Below are positions 24,473 through 33,596 of a stretch of 57,306 nucleotides of DNA, piece by piece (position 1 is the stretch's first letter; each line of letters begins with the position of its first letter). Position numbers and translations under genes: made by a program. The DNA comes from Elusimicrobia bacterium GWA2_51_34 (GTDB lineage: Bacteria; Elusimicrobiota; Elusimicrobia; Elusimicrobiales; UBA9959): the NCBI GenBank assembly GCA_001799565.1, contig MGTS01000031.1:1-57306 (forward strand), in the 5' to 3' direction. The notes beneath the pieces were generated by a model. That model ran no database searches and was not told the origin of the DNA. It was given only the letters and a program-made list of their open reading frames with translations.

Positions 24473-24482
24473 CCCCCCCCCC
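24473..24482 (-). promoter_or_regulatory. Ten-base poly-G tract at the ribosome site
   Basis: Ten G residues on the minus strand end one base before the ATG at 24471. Slippage would alter the spacing between the G-rich ribosome site and the start codon, a known way to obtain phase variation. Confidence 0.45.
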
Positions 24483-24492
24483 GATAACTAGA

Positions 24493-24924
24493 CTACAGGT
24501 GTACTATTTTCGCATCGCCAAACAACTCGGCTAAATGCTCAGCTGCAAGACGCCTATGGCATTTTTCCGCCGTGGGCTCGCTACAAAGCAAACAGGCATC
24601 CTCAAAATCAGATTTTTTTAAGTTAAGTTTTCGGTCCTTTAAGAGTTGCTTAAACTTAACTTCGTATTCGTCCCAGGTCATCTTTTTGCCCTGATACGCA
24701 TCTAGGATTTCGTCGGTTGGAGCTAAATCTTGCAGATATACATACCCAATCCCGCAAATCACTTTCAGGAAGTATTCTAAGTCGTGGCCTTTGGCAAAAC
24801 CTGCTAGCTGGGATTTGTTGTTTAGCCGGATATCAAAGAGTTTTTTAACTTTATTGGTTTGCAGTTTAGTGAAGAACTGCTCGGCGGTCTTTTTGGTGAA
24901 TCCTATAGTATAAATCGTCATCAT
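24493..24924 (-). CDS. DUF488 family protein (second copy)
   Basis: 143 residues. Begins IYTIGFTKKTAEQFFTKL and ends with LLCSEPTAEKCHRRLAAEHL, the two conserved blocks of DUF488 (the C-terminal Cys-x-His-Arg block is probably catalytic or ligand-binding). Shorter than its neighbour. It overlaps the neighbour's stop by four bases. The family's biochemical role is not known to me; it often occurs in defence islands. Confidence 0.8.
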   Translation of the reverse strand: MMTIYTIGFTKKTAEQFFTKLQTNKVKKLFDIRLNNKSQLAGFAKGHDLEYFLKVICGIGYVYLQDLAPTDEILDAYQGKKMTWDEYEVKFKQLLKDRKLNLKKSDFEDACLLCSEPTAEKCHRRLAAEHLAELFGDAKIVHL

Positions 24925-25550
24925 TCCTCCGGTTCTTCTACGCGGTATGCGATATCAATATTGCGTTCTCTATAGGCCTCTTCAAGGAGATCTTCTTTTA
25001 ACCGTACTACTTTTTCTGGCCCATCAAATAGCGATGGTTGAGCGGTGTTTTTCTTTTTCTTTTGAAGGAGGCGGTCTTCAATGGCCTCGTTGGTTACTGT
25101 GCCTCCATCATCTAAGATGTGAATCACGTTGATCCCGGCCATCTTGAGGGCATAGGAGACTAGCACAAACCTGTGGCAGTCGAGCGGATCTTTTTCTGTA
25201 CACATTAAGGCAATTTTAAAATTTTGATTAATGCCATCAATAATTCTGTTTATGCCGGCTTTAAAGTTAGGCGTATTTCTGACTTTTTCGAAATCTACGC
25301 CGCCGTCGTCGAAGAAAAGTTGTGAGTCGGTATATCTGGCTCCAAGTTCTTTTCCCAGGAAGAGGTATTGTATCCCCGCCTTTTTAAGCTCTTTATCTAA
25401 AACTTCTTTGTTGAACTGCGGGACATGCTGGCTATAAGGTGAAGACCGAACATCTGCAAGATAGGCTATTTTGTGCTGACGCAGGAGCCCCACAAACTTT
25501 TCAGTTGTGTGGTTGGAATGTCCTATTGTATAACAGATAAGTTCCGGCAT
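24921..25550 (-). CDS. DUF488 family protein (first copy)
   Basis: 209 residues. CYTIGHSNHTTEKFVGLL, LADVRSSPYSQHVPQFN and LMCTEKDPLDCHRFVLV are the three conserved DUF488 blocks, all intact. The C-terminal 50 residues are charged and ordered less clearly. It lies six bases after the KwaB-like gene and overlaps the second DUF488 gene, so it belongs to the same transcript as the restriction genes. Two diverged copies side by side suggest a heterodimer (inference). Confidence 0.85.
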   Translation of the reverse strand: MPELICYTIGHSNHTTEKFVGLLRQHKIAYLADVRSSPYSQHVPQFNKEVLDKELKKAGIQYLFLGKELGARYTDSQLFFDDGGVDFEKVRNTPNFKAGINRIIDGINQNFKIALMCTEKDPLDCHRFVLVSYALKMAGINVIHILDDGGTVTNEAIEDRLLQKKKKNTAQPSLFDGPEKVVRLKEDLLEEAYRERNIDIAYRVEEPEE

Positions 25551-25556
25551 TTAGTG

Positions 25557-26447
25557 TTAAGCCTGCTGATTGCTGGGAGGCATTGGTGTGGGCTCATGTT
25601 TATGTGTAGAATTAGCTTCGCGTTTTTCACCGGAAATCTCAGCAGTATAATAGAATTCGCTAAGGGCTTTAATAACCACATCGGCATTAGCGTTTTCCAA
25701 GACTAGTTTGCCACGGGCAATCTGAACAGGGAGATTGTAGTCCTTAATGTATTTCTTTAATTTCGGGAATTTTTCGCGGGTCAGAAGATCGGCTTTATTT
25801 TTAAGGATGTTCGCAATTCTGTTGCGATTGCGAGTCTTTAGATTTAAATCGGCGGCAGGAGCAAATATTTCCGAGCGGGTAAATGTTGCAACCTCCTCAT
25901 CAGTAGCTGCCCGGAAAAATTTGTCTAAGTCAGGGAACATGCTGTGGGCCTTCTCGAACTTGTGGAAATACAATCTCTTTGTATCTTCATCCCAAATCGA
26001 ATCCACATAGGCATGTAACGCGACAATGTCGGTTTCTATCTTGATGTGCGGCTCTCCGGCCAAGGATAAATAGCCCGCCTTGTGCATCTTTGCGCTAGGC
26101 AAGACTTGCTGAAAATATAGTTTATCAATGACGGTCTGGCCGTTATGTTGCTTCTTTGTAACGTTATAGAAAAGATGTATGGATTTAATGTCAGCTGTGC
26201 CGAGTGGATTTAGATTGGTGGTGTTAAGTGCCGCATTTTTAAAAGGATCGATGATTCCTCGGTCGTTGCTTAAATCGATATATAGCCATTCACCAACATC
26301 TGCCCTATAGTTTGACTCGAATTCCATTGCTTGCGACGTGGAAATGTGCCCGGTGTCCAAAAAGTTCTTAAATTTGTCCACCTCCGTGGTTGAGCTTAAA
26401 ACCTTTACAAAATCCCCGCGTTTCCCTTTTAATTTTCCAAGAATCAT
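25557..26447 (-). CDS. kwaB: KwaB-like protein (DUF4868), Kiwa defence
   Basis: 296 residues. The central block (LYFHKFEKAHSMFPDLDKFF then AATDEEVATF) and the end (ALSEFYYTAEISGEKREANS) follow the DUF4868 pattern as I remember it, with the usual ...YY..x..G..x..AN.. finish. DUF4868 is the KwaB effector of Kiwa, a two-gene anti-phage system in which membrane KwaA senses infection and KwaB binds DNA. It overlaps the membrane-protein gene by four bases, the correct gene order. Last 20 residues are Pro/His-rich. Alternative: another DUF4868 system. Confidence 0.6.
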   Translation of the reverse strand: MILGKLKGKRGDFVKVLSSTTEVDKFKNFLDTGHISTSQAMEFESNYRADVGEWLYIDLSNDRGIIDPFKNAALNTTNLNPLGTADIKSIHLFYNVTKKQHNGQTVIDKLYFQQVLPSAKMHKAGYLSLAGEPHIKIETDIVALHAYVDSIWDEDTKRLYFHKFEKAHSMFPDLDKFFRAATDEEVATFTRSEIFAPAADLNLKTRNRNRIANILKNKADLLTREKFPKLKKYIKDYNLPVQIARGKLVLENANADVVIKALSEFYYTAEISGEKREANSTHKHEPTPMPPSNQQA

Positions 26448-26953
26448 AATGCTTTCTCCTCAATGAAAGTGTAGTTGTTTATCCGGCGTACAAGAAGCCC
26501 GCCTGTTTCTGCTTTCCAGTCTTGCCGCTTGGTTATAAGAAGATATTGGGAGCCATCATTACTTATCTCATAGTAGCGGTAGCCCATTAGAATCCACATG
26601 ATGTTGAAGTATAGATGTTGCGAGAACCAGACAAAGACCAGCAAGATGGCGGAGATGCAGAGGAAAATGTCTAATTGGGAAATGCTCAATGCAATAAAGA
26701 AATACCCGAGATAGACAGGGACATACATGACTTCGGCTGGTTTCTGCCCAGAAATCTTATTTATGTGGTCCTTGCCCAAAAACCTTATGAAGAATAGCGG
26801 GAGTCGGGCGATAATAACTGCCAAGACAAAATAAACAATAGCGGATTGCCATACTGATAGGCCAAGAAACGTGCCCCGTATGTTAACAAGATATACGGCG
26901 CCCATTAATGACATTGAGCTTATCGCTAGTAGAAGTTTAAATATGAACCGCAT
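26444..26953 (-). CDS. kwaA: KwaA-like membrane protein, Kiwa defence
   Basis: 169 residues with four transmembrane segments (about 5-25, 33-57, 78-97 and 100-120) and a cytosolic C-terminal domain (YRYYEISNDGSQYLLITKR ... RINNYTFIEEKAL). Size, topology and the RIN-YTFIE ending fit KwaA, and the KwaB-like gene follows with a four-base overlap. It starts 19 bases after hsdS. Kiwa has been found beside restriction systems before; here it is in the same operon. The call rests mainly on the pair. Confidence 0.58.
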   Translation of the reverse strand: MRFIFKLLLAISSMSLMGAVYLVNIRGTFLGLSVWQSAIVYFVLAVIIARLPLFFIRFLGKDHINKISGQKPAEVMYVPVYLGYFFIALSISQLDIFLCISAILLVFVWFSQHLYFNIMWILMGYRYYEISNDGSQYLLITKRQDWKAETGGLLVRRINNYTFIEEKAL

Positions 26954-26972
26954 TTGTTTTCCCAGGAACCCT

Positions 26973-28232
26973 TTACTTAACTTTCACTTGCCCATTCATG
27001 AGCATTGGGAGTATCCAATCGCGGAGCTTTGCCAGCTCCTGTGCTTCTAGGGCATTTTGCTGTATTGTCTCAAACAACGGGGAAACTGTTTTGTAGAACT
27101 TTTCCACCAGATTGTCTGGCGGATTAATAATCTTATGGGAGTTGATAAAGATATCAAAGAGGAAGTTCTTCAGGCCTGTGGTCTTACCCTCATAATTAAA
27201 GAATACACCAGCGTTATATAACCGCTGCCACTCAAGATAAAAGTTGTATGTAAGTTGCGGCTTTTTTAGTGAAATTGCCTTGCAGAAATTAGATGTGATA
27301 ATAGCTGTGCTAAATCTTTTTAGTGTCCCGTGATTGATATAGCAAATTCGACCGGTAGACTGTGACGGGCTTCCGCCGGATATTTCAATAATTAAATCGC
27401 CCACGGCTAAAGTTTCTGCTTTATTCTTTTCCAAAATATATCGAATGGGCGCGTCGGGAGAAACACACTCTGATAAAGCAGGAAAATCTGCCCCGCGGAT
27501 ACAAGTCACTTTATATGTGTTGTTTCCGGACGGGGCTTCCTCTCCCCAGTCCCCTCCCTTATCCTCATCAATCCATTCTTTAAGTGTTTCTGCCCCCCAA
27601 TTAGTGGGTGTTTCGCGCGTTAAGTCATGGTTGTAGACTAGTTCCCCGCCAGAGGTTTTGTATGGCTGTCCATTTGTATCTGGGAAATTAAACTGTACGA
27701 ACCAATAATCGTAAAGTAGTTTCGCTAACTGTTCGGCTTCTATATTCGCCCTATTATTTGCGGCAATCTTTGTGTCAATGGTGTATAAAAAATCTCCTAC
27801 TTTTTGCTGATACGCTAATTCAAAGTCTGAAATGGGAAATAGCTTTATGTGGTTTTCATCACCACGGGGCATTTTAGACCCTGTTGATCCACGCATTGTG
27901 TATTCGAAAAATATATCTTGAGAAAGACAGGATTTGATGTATTTGTTGTCGTAGCCTGGTTTGGTTCTTAATACTAAAACATCAGCGGAGCATCCACCAT
28001 TAAACTCGGCTAGCCAGATTTTCTTAAAATATGGCCGTATATTGGATAAAAGTATGTCTCCTCGTTTAAAAGCACAGACAGCACTCATTGGTGGGAGATT
28101 TCCCGCTCTAGATATGCCCGCTTTATTGGGCAACATGCTGTCCGTGGTAATATAGGTGTCTTCGGTCAGTTCTGCAGTCGTGACCCTTTCTGATACATAA
28201 TCAGCACAATCTAAAAGCTGGCATTGTTTCAT
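26973..28232 (-). CDS. hsdS: Type I restriction specificity subunit HsdS
   Basis: 419 residues, full length. Two target-recognition domains are separated by helical spacers (EAEQLAKLLYDYWFVQFNFPD about 160-180, and QQNALEAQELAKLRDWILPMLMNGQVKV at the C-terminus, the family's standard finish). It decides which DNA sequence the complex methylates and cuts. The first domain starts with the conserved LLDCADYVS-like edge. Overlaps hsdM by four bases. The recognition sequence cannot be read from the protein. Confidence 0.9.
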   Translation of the reverse strand: MKQCQLLDCADYVSERVTTAELTEDTYITTDSMLPNKAGISRAGNLPPMSAVCAFKRGDILLSNIRPYFKKIWLAEFNGGCSADVLVLRTKPGYDNKYIKSCLSQDIFFEYTMRGSTGSKMPRGDENHIKLFPISDFELAYQQKVGDFLYTIDTKIAANNRANIEAEQLAKLLYDYWFVQFNFPDTNGQPYKTSGGELVYNHDLTRETPTNWGAETLKEWIDEDKGGDWGEEAPSGNNTYKVTCIRGADFPALSECVSPDAPIRYILEKNKAETLAVGDLIIEISGGSPSQSTGRICYINHGTLKRFSTAIITSNFCKAISLKKPQLTYNFYLEWQRLYNAGVFFNYEGKTTGLKNFLFDIFINSHKIINPPDNLVEKFYKTVSPLFETIQQNALEAQELAKLRDWILPMLMNGQVKVK

Positions 28233-29839
28233 ATGGCTAATTTCTTAAGTTGTGAGATAATCTCTTCTCCACTGAGTCTGGATTGTTCAGTGTATTGTTG
28301 TAGTTTCTTTGTGTGTTCCGCAAGTTGATTCTTGAACTGTGCTGGCGTAATATCTATGTGCTCAATTTTAATTGGAAAATACTGTCCTGCGGCAAAAGAG
28401 TAGTTCTTTTCTTTGATTTGGTCGTAAGTCGCTGCAATTGAAAAGTTATCAGTGGTTAGCTTTTTATGGAATGTGCTAATTATTTTATTTTCCTCGTCAG
28501 TAGATAAAACTGTTTTCCGGTTTTTCCCATTCTTCACCTCAGTTCCGAGGTGTGAGGCGTTAACTAAAATGACACCATCTGAGTTGGTCCGATCTATAAA
28601 TAAGACTGAAACATTTGTAGTAGTGCTAGCAAAAATATTGCTCGGCATTGAGACAACACCTTTCAGCATTTTATCGTCTACTAGTCTTTTACGTATAGCG
28701 AACTCAATTCCATTTTGGGCTGTCAGGAAACCAGTCGGAACGACAACGGCAGCTTTCCCCTTCGTGCTTAAAGTGTGCATTATGTGCTGAATAAACAAAA
28801 GATAAATTGCCATCGTCTCTTTTTTATTCGGAATTTTTGGTATTCCGGCAAAGAAGCGATCTGAATTGCTTTTAGTATCAAGATTGTTTCTAAAATCACT
28901 AAAGTCCAGCTTAAATGGAGGATTAGAAACTATATAATCAAACTTTTGAAGATTCCCGTCTTTGTCTTTGTGGTATGGGTGTCCCAAGGTGTTGCCTTGA
29001 ACGATGTTTTGAATGGAGTGGTCCAGGTTATTTAAGATAAGGTTCAGGCGTAACATGCCAGAAGACTTTTGTGAAATATCTTGTGAATAGATGGAGCATC
29101 TATCTTCACCTATGGCGTGGGCAAGGCTCATTAATAAGGTGCCTGACCCGGCTGCGGGATCGTAGCACTTAACATTTTTTACTGGCCCATCCACAAGGAT
29201 GCTTGCCATAATACGGGAAACGGCATGTGGCGTATAATACTCTGCATATTTCCCCCCGCCGTCTTTGTTGTAATCTTGGATTAAATACTCAAAGATGGTG
29301 GCAAAGAAATCATACTTCTGGTCAAAGACTGCTTCAAAGCTGCTGGATACTAACTTATTAATGAGCGCGCGACAGAAGTCGTCGCGTTTTGACTGGTCCG
29401 AAATAAATTGGCTCAAATCATCAAACAACTGAACTTTGGCACCGCCTTCAGTTTTGACTGAAAATATATCCGAATTGTATGTAGCTATCTCACGAAGCGT
29501 GTTGTCAAACAGTTTTGCAAAGTCAGCTTCGTTCTGGCGGTTGAAGAGGTTGTGCAATAGATGTTCTTTTTTAAGGCGGGCGGAAGAGACCTTCATCAAA
29601 AGCATCTCGTAGTCGTTCTTGTTGTATTTAGAGAGTGCCACTTCCCACTTCTCGGCGTTGGCTAATATTTTGTCAGCTTTCTTAACCTCATAGCCGAACT
29701 TATCGTTTAAGAATTTATAGAGGAATGCCTGGGTAATTATTTTAAACTCGTTGCCGTCGTTGCCCAGCCCGTAGTTGGCGCAAGTGCTTTTAAGCCCGTC
29801 AATTAGCTCTTTGGTCTTTGAAATAAAATCAGCGTTCAT
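28229..29839 (-). CDS. hsdM: Type I restriction methyltransferase HsdM
   Basis: 536 residues. N6-adenine methyltransferase with S-adenosylmethionine motif DPAAGSGT (227-234) and catalytic NPPF (306-309). The helical N-terminal HsdM_N domain (1-140) contacts HsdS. Protects host DNA and, with HsdS and HsdR, forms the restriction complex. Overlaps both neighbours by four bases, so all three subunits are translated together. Nothing is missing. Confidence 0.93.
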   Translation of the reverse strand: MNADFISKTKELIDGLKSTCANYGLGNDGNEFKIITQAFLYKFLNDKFGYEVKKADKILANAEKWEVALSKYNKNDYEMLLMKVSSARLKKEHLLHNLFNRQNEADFAKLFDNTLREIATYNSDIFSVKTEGGAKVQLFDDLSQFISDQSKRDDFCRALINKLVSSSFEAVFDQKYDFFATIFEYLIQDYNKDGGGKYAEYYTPHAVSRIMASILVDGPVKNVKCYDPAAGSGTLLMSLAHAIGEDRCSIYSQDISQKSSGMLRLNLILNNLDHSIQNIVQGNTLGHPYHKDKDGNLQKFDYIVSNPPFKLDFSDFRNNLDTKSNSDRFFAGIPKIPNKKETMAIYLLFIQHIMHTLSTKGKAAVVVPTGFLTAQNGIEFAIRKRLVDDKMLKGVVSMPSNIFASTTTNVSVLFIDRTNSDGVILVNASHLGTEVKNGKNRKTVLSTDEENKIISTFHKKLTTDNFSIAATYDQIKEKNYSFAAGQYFPIKIEHIDITPAQFKNQLAEHTKKLQQYTEQSRLSGEEIISQLKKLAI

Positions 29840-32800
29840 TGGTGCGTGTCCCCTGCTCGGTATTCATTCTGATATTCCCGTGAAATGCAGCCGTTGATGT
29901 AATTGGCTGTGGTATAGTCCAAGTCCATGTTCTGGTTTTGAAATTCCGTAACCACCAGGCGGCCGATTTCCCTGTTGAAAAAACCATCATTATCAAGGAT
30001 TGTTCTATTGAGCAGGACTTTATCGTCCACCAGCTTCTTAATCCTGGCCAAAGCCTGATAAATGGCTTCCTGATTTTTCTTTATGGTCTCTTTCTCCTGA
30101 ATCCTCTTATGGACGCGGGCATACTTGGCATCATTTTCATACTTAGCCTGTAAAAGCGCGTTCTTGCGGTTTAGTTCCGTTATACGGTTGTATATACCGT
30201 TAAGCAGTGCAATATTGGCTTGCATTTCTTCTTGCGAGATCTCATCCAATTTTCTTTTGCTGAATACCCGCTCGAGTTCTTCAAGCAGGGAAACCCAATG
30301 CGGGTCTTTATGGTCAAAATTACCAAAGAGTCCTTCCCTTGCACGTTTAAGAGCATTCTTCAAATCGTCTGCAATTTTAAGCTCTGCTTCGGAGGTCTTT
30401 GTGAATGTGAATAACACATCTTCCAATGCTTCATTTAGAAGGGCGGAAATATTCTCTTTATTGGCAAGAGCAGAGTTGAGGTTTACAAGGTCGATGTGCC
30501 GCTGCACCTCAGACAATAGTGTTTTTAATTTCTTAAAGTCTAATCTTTCCAATAACTCCGGATAATTGGAGTAGCGTATTAGATTGTAAAGCTCCTGGGC
30601 CAGCTCTAAAGATTTCTTTATCTCGGTAAGTTCTTTTTTGTCTTTAATAGCGGTAATCTGTCTGGAGAAATTCTCTTGGTTGTTTGTGTCGTAGGCCCAA
30701 AGTTTCTCTTTTATATTTGCTATGTCCGCTGCTATTTCTTCCTTGGTCTTAAAGAGATTGGAATAACTCTGCATTTCGTCGCCTAAAGTGTCCTGCAACT
30801 CTTTCCAATAGGCAAGGTTGGCTTTATCGAATTCTTTGCGGATGTCTGCAAAATCAACTACAAAGCCATAACGGCATTGGTTGTACGGACGATTTACACG
30901 GGTTAGTGTCTGTAATAGATTGTGGTCCTTCGGCGCCCTATTGAGGTAAAGCTTCTTAAGGCGCGGTGCATCGAACCCAGTAAGAAGCATGTTGTAAACG
31001 ATTAACAAATCCATCTTCCCGGCTTTAAAAGCCTCAATGTTTGCCTTGCGGATTGACTTGTCGTCCACATCGTGAAGAATTAAGCTTGCGGAATTTACGT
31101 CGTAAGAGTTCTTACCCTTGCCGGCATACTTGGTTTGGAATAGCTCAAATAAAGCCTTGGCCTGCTCCGAGGAGTGGCAGACTATCATGCCTCCTAAGGA
31201 GGTGTCGCCTAACTGGAGACGGGCTTTAGCGAGGTCGGAGGTAATATATTCGAGCATAGGCTCGATGAACTTGTGGTTTGAGTACACCACCTTCTCGCTG
31301 GCGTCGCCATGTTTAACCTGAATCTGCGCCAGTACTTCCGCCATCTGGGATTTGTATTTTGTCTCTATCTCTTCACGGATCAGTTTTAGGGTGTAGCCGT
31401 CTGCAATGGAGGCATTGTAGAAATACTTGTGGATATACTCCCCGAAGATTGCCTTGGACGCGATCCTCTCATTGTCTTTTCCAATGAGCGGCGTGCCGGT
31501 AAGCGAAATCATTATGGCATTGGTGTTTGAATTAACCAGGTTGGCTAAGAAAGTGCCGGTCGGGGCGTAACTGCGGTGGGCTTCGTCTATGAAATATATC
31601 GGCTGGGTATTTATGGCGTAATCGCTCTGCTTGGGCGCGGCGGCATTCTCGTCGAACTTTTGGATATTAACTACAGTTACTTCACGCTGGCCTGAGGCGT
31701 TGGCTATCGCTGCGGGCCTTGTTATGTCCTTAGCCAATTCCTCACGGCTTTCTGCCGTATTTACTTTTAGCCCTCTGCTGGTAAATTCCTTGGTGGCCTG
31801 AATCTTTAAGTCTATCCGGTCAACGATGAAATAAAAGCGCGGAATTATATTCTGCTTTTGAAAGTAATCGGTTAGCCATTTGACGCTATAATAGGCCAGC
31901 GCGGTCTTGCCGCTGCCCTGCGTGTGCCAGATGATCCCTTTCTTCATCCCATTGCCCAACTTCTCCTGTATGGCCAATGAGGCGAAGAACTGCGGATATC
32001 GCATTATGTGCTTTTCAATTCCCCCCTGCTCATTTCTGAGGTATGCGATACCGTAGCGCAGTAGGAGGTGTAGGCGTTCTTTAGAGAAGAGGGAAAGGAT
32101 TAATTTGTTTGTCGGAGTATCCAGCTCTTTATTGGTGGCAAATTCCGGGGTGTGCTTAATGGACTGCAAGTTGTTGTCCTGAAGAACCAGGTTTTCATCT
32201 TTCTCGTTTCCCGGACTAAGAGACTTAAGTAGGGAATTTTCTTTTTCTTCCCTGAAGCAATTAAAGAAAGCCTTCGAGGTAGAGGTTGAGGCGTAAAATG
32301 CGCCTTGGATGGGAACAATGGATTCCTCATCGTAAGCCATATTATTCGAGAACATCAAAACCTGAGAGACATTGATAAACCTGCGGAATTTCTTATTGCC
32401 AAAGCGTTTATCAATTCTGTCCCGCTCTGCAATGATGCCTTCCCGGTTGTTGGGTTTTTTAACTTCAACAAAACAAAGGGGCATCCCATTTACTAACAGC
32501 GTGATGTCCGGGCGAAATTCTTCCTCGTCTTTAAGGCAGGGGAGCTCGGTTACAACATGGAAGGAGTTGTTGGAGAAATCGTTAAAATCGATTAGCTTTG
32601 TTCCGGAAGTGGCGGTAAGCCGCTGATAAAAGGCCTGCCCGAGATCCTCATTGTCTAGTTCGGCGGAAATGTCCTGCAAAAGACGCTTGATGTTTATGTC
32701 AGCGCCAGGGTTTATTTTCTTAATGCTGCTGGTAAAGATTTCAGGGAAGATGTTTGTGTTTTTGTCCCACTGTGCGTCTTTTAGGGAGAGATAGGTGTAC

Positions 32801-32862
32801 CCGAGGCGTGTTAAGGTTAAAATAGCTGGAATCTTTACCCTGGTGTTTTCGTTAAAGGCCAT
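29836..32862 (-). CDS. hsdR: Type I restriction endonuclease HsdR
   Basis: 1008 residues, full length. N-terminal nuclease of the PD-(D/E)XK type: Asp119 and the E133-V-K135 pair in FVEVKKP. Then a superfamily 2 helicase motor with Walker A HTQGSGKTALAYY (about 310-322), FIDEAHRS (DEAH box) and motif VI around QTLTRVNRPY. The C-terminal 250 residues are helical and bind the methylase. It cuts unmodified foreign DNA after translocation. It follows the DUF5131 gene by seven bases. Confidence 0.93.
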   Translation of the reverse strand: MAFNENTRVKIPAILTLTRLGYTYLSLKDAQWDKNTNIFPEIFTSSIKKINPGADINIKRLLQDISAELDNEDLGQAFYQRLTATSGTKLIDFNDFSNNSFHVVTELPCLKDEEEFRPDITLLVNGMPLCFVEVKKPNNREGIIAERDRIDKRFGNKKFRRFINVSQVLMFSNNMAYDEESIVPIQGAFYASTSTSKAFFNCFREEKENSLLKSLSPGNEKDENLVLQDNNLQSIKHTPEFATNKELDTPTNKLILSLFSKERLHLLLRYGIAYLRNEQGGIEKHIMRYPQFFASLAIQEKLGNGMKKGIIWHTQGSGKTALAYYSVKWLTDYFQKQNIIPRFYFIVDRIDLKIQATKEFTSRGLKVNTAESREELAKDITRPAAIANASGQREVTVVNIQKFDENAAAPKQSDYAINTQPIYFIDEAHRSYAPTGTFLANLVNSNTNAIMISLTGTPLIGKDNERIASKAIFGEYIHKYFYNASIADGYTLKLIREEIETKYKSQMAEVLAQIQVKHGDASEKVVYSNHKFIEPMLEYITSDLAKARLQLGDTSLGGMIVCHSSEQAKALFELFQTKYAGKGKNSYDVNSASLILHDVDDKSIRKANIEAFKAGKMDLLIVYNMLLTGFDAPRLKKLYLNRAPKDHNLLQTLTRVNRPYNQCRYGFVVDFADIRKEFDKANLAYWKELQDTLGDEMQSYSNLFKTKEEIAADIANIKEKLWAYDTNNQENFSRQITAIKDKKELTEIKKSLELAQELYNLIRYSNYPELLERLDFKKLKTLLSEVQRHIDLVNLNSALANKENISALLNEALEDVLFTFTKTSEAELKIADDLKNALKRAREGLFGNFDHKDPHWVSLLEELERVFSKRKLDEISQEEMQANIALLNGIYNRITELNRKNALLQAKYENDAKYARVHKRIQEKETIKKNQEAIYQALARIKKLVDDKVLLNRTILDNDGFFNREIGRLVVTEFQNQNMDLDYTTANYINGCISREYQNEYRAGDTHQ

Positions 32863-32869
32863 GGTTAGT

Positions 32870-33589
32870 TTATACAGCCAAAACCTCCGGCTTTTGGCTG
32901 TATGTTTTGCCGTCCAACATGCGGCCAGCTTTCTTTTTGTTTACACCGCCCCACTGCTTGAAGAAAAACGGCACAGAGAATTTAAGGCACTTGTTTCGTA
33001 TGGCTGTAACCCATTCTGGCTTCATGGGGCGTGCACCCGGGCCGGATTCCCCCCCGACGATAACCCAATTAATGCCGTTAAGGTTCAGGTTGGGTAACGG
33101 GCCAAGCAATGGCTCCAGCGAAAGGAACTTCGTCATTGCGCCGATTTCTTTAAGATGGGCAAGGCGGTTTAGATGGCTTTCGCTTTCTACGGTAACGCCC
33201 ATCAGGATATTTTCCGCCCAATGTAGCTCTTTGCTCATGCAGAGAAGGCGCTCAGAGCGTTTTGTGAGAATCTGGAACTTGTGCCAATAGGCTTTCTTCA
33301 TCACCGCGAACATCTCATGGATAAAAGCGCTCGGTACGTCTTTGTGAAAAAGGTCGCTCATGGAGTTTACAAAGATGATTTGCGGCTTTCTCCATTTAAG
33401 CGGCAGTTCCAGGGAATCCCGGTGGACGGTCAATTTAAAGCCGTTTTTATAATGGGCTGAGCCCATGGCTTTTAAGCGCTTGGTCATGCGCTCTGCGTAG
33501 CAATGCTGGCAGCCGTCGCTGATCTTGGTGCAGCCGGTTACGGGGTTCCAAGTAGACTCAGTCCACTCTATGGCGGAGTTTTGTGACAT
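32870..33589 (-). CDS. DUF5131 (phage Gp37/Gp68) family protein
   Basis: 239 residues beginning [16 protein letters not shown], with Cys20, Cys27 and Cys30 ([17 protein letters not shown]), the family's radical-SAM-like cysteine cluster, and later [11 protein letters not shown]. In phages and islands this family travels with the three-Cys-motif partner, and that gene is directly upstream here (seven-base gap). The chemistry is not established; a base or nucleotide modification is often suggested. No clear ribosome site, so translation may be coupled. Confidence 0.85.
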   Translation of the reverse strand: MSQNSAIEWTESTWNPVTGCTKISDGCQHCYAERMTKRLKAMGSAHYKNGFKLTVHRDSLELPLKWRKPQIIFVNSMSDLFHKDVPSAFIHEMFAVMKKAYWHKFQILTKRSERLLCMSKELHWAENILMGVTVESESHLNRLAHLKEIGAMTKFLSLEPLLGPLPNLNLNGINWVIVGGESGPGARPMKPEWVTAIRNKCLKFSVPFFFKQWGGVNKKKAGRMLDGKTYSQKPEVLAV

Positions 33590-33596
33590 AATATAG

